Shown here in pieces: positions 56,601-64,000 of a DNA stretch of 64,000 nucleotides. The position numbers and the translations under genes are program-made. Under the pieces are notes generated by a model. The model worked only from the letters and a program-made list of their open reading frames with translations. It was not told the origin of the DNA and did no database searches. The stretch's first letter is position 1, and each line of letters starts with the position of its first letter. Source of the DNA: Smittia aterrima (lineage: Eukaryota > Arthropoda > Insecta > Diptera > Chironomidae); assembly GCA_033063855.1 (NCBI GenBank), contig CP093830.1, positions 20,026,854 through 20,090,853 of the forward strand. The letters are read 5' to 3'.

Positions 56601-59094
56601 ATAAAAATAATAAAAAGTTATTGTTGTTATTTAGAAAGAAATGAAGAAAAAAAAATAAGTCAGAAAAGAGCGGGGGCCAGAGGACCACACACATCGTCGG
56701 GCCACACACATCGAGTATTATACAATTTTTTCTTCTCTCGTCTTCTGCTTGGCTGTTTTTTCCTTTTCTTCTGTTATTGTGTCGCTCTTTTGCTGTTCGA
56801 GTTCGAAAAATAAACCGATTTTGTTACTGGGCCTGCTTTTCTTCGTTTCACCCCATGCCCGGTGACTTCTCCGGGTTCGATTAGATGTTTAGGTGATCAC
56901 GAAAGCGTAAGAATCAATCTATGAGAGTTTCTCTTTTATGACTTAAACGTAACTCAATTTATGATCATCCCCAAACCCTGATCCTTCTCGTTCCTTGCAC
57001 AATACGAGTTCAAGCGAGAATTAATTGTTTTCTGATTATTGCAAACCACAAAGTATGAAACTTGTCTCACAATCACGTCAAGCATTTTTAAAGTTGAAGC
57101 TTTCTTAAGAATTTATCAAGAAAACTTTTTGAGAAAATTGCTCCGTTCGACTTCGGTGAACTGCAATAAAAAAAAATGCAAACAACAAAAGATCGCAAAT
57201 GCAAACATGAAGTTGAAGGAATCAACAAAGAAAAAAAAAATGTTCAGAAGTGAAAAATCGTAAAAAGTGAAATGTTTACACGACGTGGGCAGCATCGAGG
57301 TGAGAGTTTGCTAACTTGTCCGAGCATACAAACTCAAGAAGCATCAACAACGGAATTCGTTGAAGGATTCTTGGGACGCTCAACTGCAAACTTCTTGTTT
57401 ACTTTTGTAATTCGAGCGGCCGAAATCACCTAAACAAACCGAAAGATCCGGTAGCAGTGAAACAAAGTTAGCAACGAAATCGAGAGAACTGATCAACAGT
57501 AGCAAAGTAAGTTTGCGCAAAAAAAATACAAAAACGCTCAACAAATGACTCGATTAAACCTCAGCGAAGAAACCTCCCAAAGTCTTCGTTCAATTAAGGA
57601 ACTTTTAAAAGCTAATCAACTGGAAAAATGGAAAATATCGAATGTCTGATCGAGGTTGAGTTCGGTTAATCATTTTATTGGGGAATGAAAAAAAAAAGAA
57701 GTTGATTATGAAGTCATTGGAGAGAAGAATAAAATAACTTCCTTTCGATTTCTGCGAATAAATCTTCCACGTTTCTGTTTCATTCCCGCGACTCTCTTCA
57801 CAGCATGAGAATCTCCAAAACTTAATTTAAAAACAGATTCACTTGTCGGCCCTACTTAGACCCCTACGCCCATTGCCAAAATAAAAAGCTCATCAAGCAA
57901 AAAAATGGCTTAATCGCTTTTAATTTCCATTTCAGCTGCCGATTTTTATTTCTTCCTCTCTGAGCTCGACTTTCATTCACTCACGCCGCAGTCAGCTAAT
58001 TTATTTCGGAAGACGATAAAGCAAATGAACATCACACGATGGCGATCCGAAAAGGAGAAAAGAAGAAGCCAAATCGTCCAACAACAAAAACGACGACGAT
58101 GAGGTGTCGGTAGAAGATCAAAGCGGAATGTTTGCCGCTCGCATTGAGAGAGGGAAATGTTGTGCAAGAAAATCCAAAGATGGTGAGGACAGAAGCTGAA
58201 ACGATGCGCGCGCTTTTATCTTAAGAATGATCTAAAGCCGTCCCGAAAAGTAAAATAAAATCGAAAATTCCGGTAGCTGATGGCGCGGGCTTTTATGGCT
58301 CTCTCCGAAGATGTTTGCAGACCGATTTTAGTGTTTCTGTTTGTTTTGTGAAGTGAAGGATGCATTGGTCGATCTTCTTCAGCCGCTTCCTGTTTACTTA
58401 TCTCATTTTCGGACATGTGAAAACTTTGTTTCAAGCGATTCGGCTCGATGAAAATCAAGCAGCCGATTGAGCGCGTTTCGATTCATTTGAGGCACTTAGG
58501 GAGGTGATGTTAAGTAAGTAAATTGAAAAAAATCACTTTTTGTGAATGAAACGAGGCTCGAAATGAATTTTAATGATTGCGCAAGAAGCGGCGGCTACGA
58601 CAGGTTGCTCAAAACCTGCTACAACTCCACATACCAGGAAGCAAGTGCTGCGAAGAATTTCAGAAGAATTCCATGCGAGAACGAGCGAAAACGAAGATGA
58701 AGACATTTAAGAAATGATCTCCGTGACGGATCGGGTCATTAAAGAAAGGAGAACCTAATTGATGCAACAGGGAAGAAGAAAGAAAGAACTTCGTTCCCGC
58801 AAATTGGTGATGTGTCCGCTTCTTTTGTTCTCGCTCGCAATCGTCGACAGAACAAATAAGAAAGAAGAAAATTGTTACATCAAAAGTCGAGGAAAGACGA
58901 AGAGAGAAAAGGTGTCGCATCACATCAAAGACGAAGCGAAGGAGAATAAAATAAGTAAAGAATGGAAATCCAGAAGGCAGAGCGAATCGGATCAGCAAAT
59001 TTACGGGCGCTGAATGTTAAAAGGAACGAACAAAAATCTTGTGACGAAAGGAAAATTTTAGGTTCTTTGTGCAAAACAAGACTTGATTATTGTG

Positions 59095-59240
59095 ATTGAA
59101 CAAGTTTATCGAAAAATGGTTTATTCAGGTCCAGAAAATGTCTTCTTTCTGGTTCAGAGATTGTTATAACAATGAAAAGTTATTCGGTTTAGTTACAACG
59201 GAAAAAATAATTCAAAAAATCGTGACCTCTACATGTGAGG
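59095..59240 (+). pseudogene. Decayed copy of the small membrane ORF, beside ZAD paralogue B
   Basis: IEKWFIQVQKMSSFWFRD and the following non-coding bases match 19360-19450 (minus strand). The hydrophobic N-terminus is missing, so this is a truncated copy. It faces ZAD gene B tail to tail, exactly as at 19 kb. Confidence 0.65.
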
Positions 59241-59455
59241 TAGCTTCACAACTTCGATTCAACGACATGCGTTTGAATTTTTAAGCTAACGTGCAGCAGC
59301 ATGCAACAACTTCGTGCAATTTTTTAAATGAATTAGAATGCCTTAAGGGCTTTAGCTTTCAAGCGAAAGACTTAAAAGTATTTCGAAGGAAATAAAAAAT
59401 AGTTCAAGCGAAAAATGATGAAGGAACATCATAGAAAATTTTCTTGATGCAGAAA

Positions 59456-60740
59456 TCACTGGTTCATATGCTTGATGCGACGATGCATGTAAAGGGCTTG
59501 ATAAGACTTGTAAGTCTTTCCGCATTCGCAAACAAATGGTCTTGCATCTGAACATATTTTTAAATCGTAAAAGTAATTAATTATGAATTAAAATATGAAC
59601 TTACCAGTGTGAACTGCTTGATGCAGCTTTCGATCAATCTTTGTTTTAAATGATTTCTTGCAACCTTTGACAGCACATTTGAACAGAGAAGTTCCGTGAT
59701 TACGACTGATGTGACTATCAATTGAAGGTTTCAAGTATGTAGTGTAGTCACAGAGATCGCAGCTATACTTGTTAATTCTGTTATGTATTCCTTTGATGTG
59801 ATTTTCCAAGACTTGTTTGGTTGAATATGACTTTTCGCAGAGATTGCACTGGAATCTTCCGTTTGTCAACTTATTCGTCATTGGCATTAGTTTGAGCTTT
59901 ATAACGAAATTCTTCTTAGTTTTGGCCTTCGATGGAGGTTTTGCATTTTCACTTGCGACCAATGCTTCTTCAGTTCCAGAATCTTTGCTTTTCTTCTGAG
60001 TTTTGGCTCGCTTGGCTTTCGGTGAAGGTTTTGCATTTTCACTGACGACCAATGTTTCATAATCTTTGCGTTTCTTTTGAGTTTTGGCTCGCTTGGCTTT
60101 CAGTTTGGCAGATTCGGAATCTTTGCGTCTCTCTTTGAAATAGAGCAATTCAGCTTGACCAATCGCGTGTCTGATGCCGATAGACTTCTCAATGAACTCA
60201 AAACAAACTAAACAAATTAGTTTAGTAGGATGCAATCCACCAGCTGTCACCTGTTAAAGATAAAACTTTTAAATGATCAGGAAACTAGAGAATTCTGAAG
60301 AGCTCACGTCGACACCGGAGATTTCTTTCAATTTCTCAGCTGTGGGTTCATTCATTTTTGTCAAAAATGCGATGTTAAGAGACGACGAGCAGCAATGACA
60401 AATCAAACTGTTGAAATTATCGCAGCAATCGGATTTTTCAGGCGAACTGTCATCTCCAATAATCCAGTCTTTGATGTTATCAATAAAATTTACAATTTTA
60501 ATCATTGTCTGCCAGCAGGCATCGCAGACCAAAGCATCGTACTTGTTTTCGTCTTTGAGGATCTATAAAATTATAAATTCGATTGAATATTCGATTAATT
60601 AGTAAAAATATCTAACTCACGTCGACTCCGGTAGCTCTTCGATAAATCTCAGCTTTATCGCCGAATATTGTCGTCACATTCACTCTTGCGCTTGGCGTCA
60701 AGCATACCCGACAAACTTTGAATCCGTAAAATATTGACAT
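59456..60740 (-). CDS. Double-ZAD C2H2 zinc-finger protein, paralogue B
   Basis: Exons 60621-60740, 60308-60562, 59605-60250 and 59456-59547 give 370 aa. Exons 1, 2 and 4 have the same lengths as in paralogue A (120, 255 and 92 nt). Two ZAD domains (CRVC/CDAC; CHCC/CLVC) are followed by four C2H2 fingers. The linker is 44 residues longer than in A and carries internal repeats of KAKRAKTQKK with SENAKPSPK, a strongly basic, NLS-like or DNA-backbone-binding tract. It is probably a nuclear DNA-binding factor of unknown target. Confidence 0.9.
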
Positions 60741-61205
60741 TGCTTGTTTAAGCAAGAAAAATGAAATTTTTGAAAGTTATATTTTCGCAACGCGAGAAAG
60801 AAAAAAAAATCTGAGATGACTTACAACTTTTGAACTTTGATTTTAAATTTTTGAACTTCAACGGATAAAAATATTTTCTTCTTTTCTTCATTGAAATTCC
60901 CTGACCAATTTAAGCATCTTAGCAAATCTTGAGTCACAGAAAAAAAATCCTTAAAAAGTAGTCGAAAGACATAAAACGACAATCTCGAGAATAGAATCGA
61001 ACGACTTTCATCCTCACGCCCTAAACGAAAGTCGTAAAGAAACAAATGACCGTTCATTGTGTTTTGTTGTTTGTGGCTGGACAGCAAAAAATCAGCAAAG
61101 AGAGATAAAAGAAAGAAAAAGTGCAAATCTAAGGCGATTACTGAAAGTGAAATTTGTTGTGTCGTTCGTATCATGACGCAGCAGAAAATCCTCGATTTAT
61201 TCACA
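60741..61205. other. Spacer between ZAD genes B and C
   Basis: It contains the promoter side of gene B. Open frames on both strands (60821-61225 minus, 61059-61244 plus) show no domain; the plus frame runs into the relic at 61206. Confidence 0.4.
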
Positions 61206-61335
61206 GAATCAACCTTGACAGTCAACTTCGATCTCTCAGATTAAGAGAAGGGAAGAAAAGACATTGATTGCAGAAAATAATATTTGTAACGCAAGAAGTC
61301 AGATTGCTGAAAAGTATTAGAAGTGTGAAAGCCCT
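61206..61335 (+). pseudogene. Decayed copy of the small membrane ORF, beside ZAD paralogue C
   Basis: It matches the minus strand of about 19445-19565, from CTTGACAGTCAA through AATAATATTTGTAACGCAAG to AAAGTATTA-AAGTGTGAAA. Frameshifts and a stop after LSD break the frame. Confidence 0.65.
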
Positions 61336-61467
61336 CGTTAACTTTTAATTCCTTCTTAGAAACTTTAGGAAATTCAACTTTATTAAATTCTTAAGCGTTT
61401 TTAGCTCGCTAAGCGTGATTAGATTCTCATGAGAATCTTAAACATTTGTATGTAAACTTTAATGATT

Positions 61468-62595
61468 TCACTTCTTGCAAAAGCATCGACGATGCATGTA
61501 AAGAGATAGCTTAGTTTTAAAAGCTTTTTGGCACTCACAAATAAAAGGTCTGAGATCTGAAAACATTTTAAAATTTCGTTTTTATAAAGCTTGAGATAAT
61601 TTTGAATGACAACTTACCGGAATGAACTGCACGATGTTGGTCAAGACTATTCTTCGATTTAAATGACTTCGAGCAATTTTCAAATTGACATTTAAAGTTG
61701 CGAATTTCAGTGTGACGAGTAGTCATGTGACTTTGAAGTGAATGTTTTTGACTTGCTGAATAATCACAGAGATTGCAAGCGAACGTCTTCATTTTAAGGT
61801 GAACATTGTTCATGTGAATTTTTAAAGTAGCTCTTGATGCATAGAACTTGTCACAGACTTCGCATTTAATATTTCCTGAGGCTGACTGTGTCCTCATTGA
61901 GCTAGTGACATTGTTTGTCGTTTCTCCTTGACGGACATCCAGCAATGTTGATCCGGCAACGCTGTTCAACCTGGTTTCTTCTTCTTTACGTCTTTCGTTA
62001 AAGTAGAACGATTCAGCATCCTCAATTTGCTCTCTAGTTTCAATCGACTTCTCAATGAGGTCAAAGCACTTTTCACAAATAGGTTTGGAAGATATTCGTG
62101 CAGCTACAACCTGTTCAAGATAAAACTTCTTAATAATCTGTTTTCAAATTGTATTTTCTTTGACTTACGTCGTCTCCAGAAATTTGTTTCAATTTGTCAG
62201 CTGTGGAATCACTTATTGATTTCAAATAAGTGGAGGTCACGGATCGTTTGCAGGAGCAACAAGCCGAATTTTTGAACAGTTCTTCGTCGTCAGTGCCATC
62301 AAATCTTCCAGGCAAATTAGTTTCTCTGATGTTTGCTTTAAACTTTTCAATATTCAACAGCGTCTGCCAGCAGGTATCGCAGATTAGAGCATCGTACTTC
62401 TCTTCGTCTTTGCGGATCTATAAAATTATGAATTCGATTGAATATTCTATTAATTATTAAAAATATGTTACTCACGTCGACTCCGCTAACTTTTTGGAAA
62501 ATCTCATGTTTATCGCTGAATAATGTCGTCACATTCACTCTTGTGCTTGGCGTCAAGCAAACGCGGCAAACTTTGAATCCGTAAAATATTGACAT
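61468..62595 (-). CDS. Double-ZAD C2H2 zinc-finger protein, paralogue C
   Basis: Exons 62476-62595, 62169-62417, 61618-62110 and 61468-61556 give 316 aa. The first ZAD has CRVC/CDTC and the second CCSC/CEKC-type pairs; the second is the more diverged. Three good C2H2 fingers follow. The fourth begins FICEC but ends RRCFCKK, so the second zinc-binding histidine is lost and the finger is probably dead or altered. The intron after SG(V/D)D is kept in both ZADs. The linker is short and lacks the basic repeats of B. It is in tandem with B, 0.7 kb apart. Confidence 0.88.
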
Positions 62596-62828
62596 CGCTT
62601 GTTTAAGCGAGAAAATTGAAAAATTCTCAATTTATATTTTCTCAAATTATTTGTTTTGGTTCAAAAGAAAGAAATTTGAATTTTTGAACTTCAACCGCTC
62701 AGGATTTCTTCAAAAAAGATTTTTAAATTATTAAACATTTTCTCTTGATCTCACCTTAAATGAGCAAAACTTTTATTTGTGCTTGAAACTTTATAATTAA
62801 CAATGAACATAAAAATGTTTTCAGGTCT

Positions 62829-63858
62829 TTAGTGTTCAGGAGAAGTAGCTGAGCGACGACGTTTGCTGGAGCCAAATTTCGATTTAAAATCTTCCATTCT
62901 CTTGTTAGTTGCTGAACCAGTTACGAGATTCTTCTTTGAACGAGTCCTAGCACTCTGCTTGATGGAATCAGTCACCTCAGAATGTGTCGATGATCGTCTA
63001 GATGTCGCGGAATCTTCTGAAGAAATCACTGAATTTCGATCTTCGTCATCAACACCTGATGGAACAGCTATGGAAAGTCGATATTCATTAGCGTTGTCTG
63101 TATTGACTTGTCCTTTAGACTTGAACATTGGGAATTGATTCATGAATTGTTGAATACTAAGCGGAAGATTCTTCAAATCATCCACGTCTTTTAGGACATT
63201 GGGATTAGCCAAATCTGTCTTGATCTGGTCAAGAGACAAAGTTTCACCTTCAGGATTCAAGACGTCGCTAAAAGCTTTGACAAGACTTTCAAGAAACTCA
63301 TCTGCTGGCTCTAGTTTAGGTTTCTTCTCAGGAACAATCTTGATGCAGTTTTCATCTTCATCCGAGTCTGTATCAAAACCAAATCTTCCTCGGTATGTTG
63401 TCGGTTTCGTGAAAGCTTCTGTAACTTTCAATCCAGATGTTTCGACGTTTGGATTAATGTTCTCTTGATCGGGTGACTGACATACTTTGTAATCCTTTCC
63501 GCCTCCTTTTACTTCGTTGTGAGCTAGAGAATTGACGATTGTTTCATCGATATCCATGAAGACGCTGCCCTTGTTGTAATATTCTTTCATGTCATCTGTC
63601 AGCAACTCAAACGCATCAATCTCAGGTAGCACATCTCGCCAGAACATCAGTTTTAAATCATCTGCAAGCAAGTTATTGGTGATTAACTAATTTAAAAACA
63701 AAGAATTTAGTCTCACCTTCACGAATTGTTTCGTAATCAATATTTTCGGTTCTAAACCTTTCCCAGACGTAGTTCGATGAACTCTCAGCCAGCAGACGAT
63801 TATGATAAATGTATTCGAGCATATTATAGCGCAAATTAGCTTCTTGGACGTCTTCCAT
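62829..63858 (-). CDS. Unrecognised, probably nuclear protein
   Basis: Exons 63717-63858 and 62829-63661 give 324 aa. The N-terminal 80 residues are the most structured-looking part (YNMLEYIYHNRLLAESSSNYVWERF, FWRDVLPEIDAFELL). The middle is acidic and Ser/Thr-rich (DTDSDEDEN), and the C-terminus is basic with SKKNLV and SSKRRRSA, NLS-like. No family was recognised. Start choice: the only ATG before the conserved-looking segment, with an in-frame join across a 55-bp intron. Confidence 0.75.
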
Positions 63859-64000
63859 TTCAATTTATTCTTAATTCACGAAAAATATTTATTTGCTTGT
63901 CTTCTCGTAAACAAAAATTTGAGAAGACTTAAAGTTTTGAACTCAGTTTTTGAATTTATAAAAATCGTTAAATATTTTTTTGGAGAAGGATTTCACCGGA
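63859..64000. other. 5' flank at the window edge
   Basis: Upstream sequence of the preceding gene; nothing else seen. Confidence 0.4.

Larger units (their letters stand above)
51493..59094. other. 7.6 kb gene-free DNA upstream of ptc
   Basis: No coding gene, tRNA or repeat family was recognised on either strand. It contains a T16 run at about 51629-51644, two perfect Ci sites (53235, 53617) and a one-mismatch site GACCACACA at 56683-56691. A long non-coding block 5' of a patterning gene is probably cis-regulatory. Confidence 0.45.

Noticed and set aside
60821..61225. 134-codon frame between ZAD genes B and C
   Set aside because: Low-complexity composition and no domain. Its lower end overlaps the promoter side of gene B.
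1..64000. CRISPR arrays, prokaryotic operons, transposase or reverse-transcriptase genes
   Set aside because: No regular short repeats with spacers and no recognisable transposase or RT motifs. The window is eukaryotic throughout.

Overview
This is eukaryotic, AT-rich insect DNA with short spliced exons, GT-AG introns (several only about 60 bp), TATA/Inr promoters and AATAAA poly(A) signals. Patched, harmonin, ZAD zinc-finger, trypsin and peritrophin genes together point to a dipteran. The small introns and compact layout would suit a midge-type genome, but the species cannot be fixed from the sequence.

Layout. 1-10 kb: no coding gene. It holds a likely Pol II promoter near 1,220, a 0.65 kb direct repeat, a large inverted repeat and five tRNA-like SINE copies. 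10.0-15.6 kb (+): a harmonin (USH1C)-type PDZ scaffold in 8 coding exons, one only 25 nt. 15.9-17.3 kb (-): a frameshifted F-box/LRR gene. 17.9-19.6 kb: a double-ZAD zinc-finger gene facing a small membrane-protein ORF. 19.8-22.0 kb (+): two trypsin-type proteases. 22.5-24.6 kb (+): three tandem serine-rich secreted proteins. 25.1-26.1 kb (+): a secreted SEA-domain protein. 26.3-26.9 kb (+): a CFAP276-type ciliary protein. 27.4-30.7 kb (-): two more F-box/LRR genes, one broken. 31.6-32.7 kb (-): a TPR protein. 33.4-35.0 kb (+): CABLES. 38.7-40.0 kb (-): a four-domain chitin-binding protein. 41.4-51.0 kb (-): patched (ptc), 5 coding exons. 51-59 kb: gene-free DNA upstream of ptc, with two perfect Gli/Ci sites. 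59.1-62.6 kb (-): two more double-ZAD genes, each followed by a decayed copy of the small membrane ORF. 62.8-63.9 kb (-): an unrecognised nuclear-looking protein.

How it fits together. Conserved single genes (harmonin, CFAP276, TPR, CABLES, ptc) are separated by fast-evolving families (F-box/LRR, ZAD-C2H2, proteases, serine-rich secreted proteins). Both F-box loci are bracketed by direct repeats of the local sequence, so they look like insertions that duplicated their target. Patched carries a Tyr where the RND/SSD family has its TM4 Asp, and has lost its C-terminal PPxY motif. Three perfect TGGGTGGTC-type sites around its first exon fit Hedgehog feedback control.

All exon joins below were checked for reading frame by hand. 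No alignment, expression or database search was possible.
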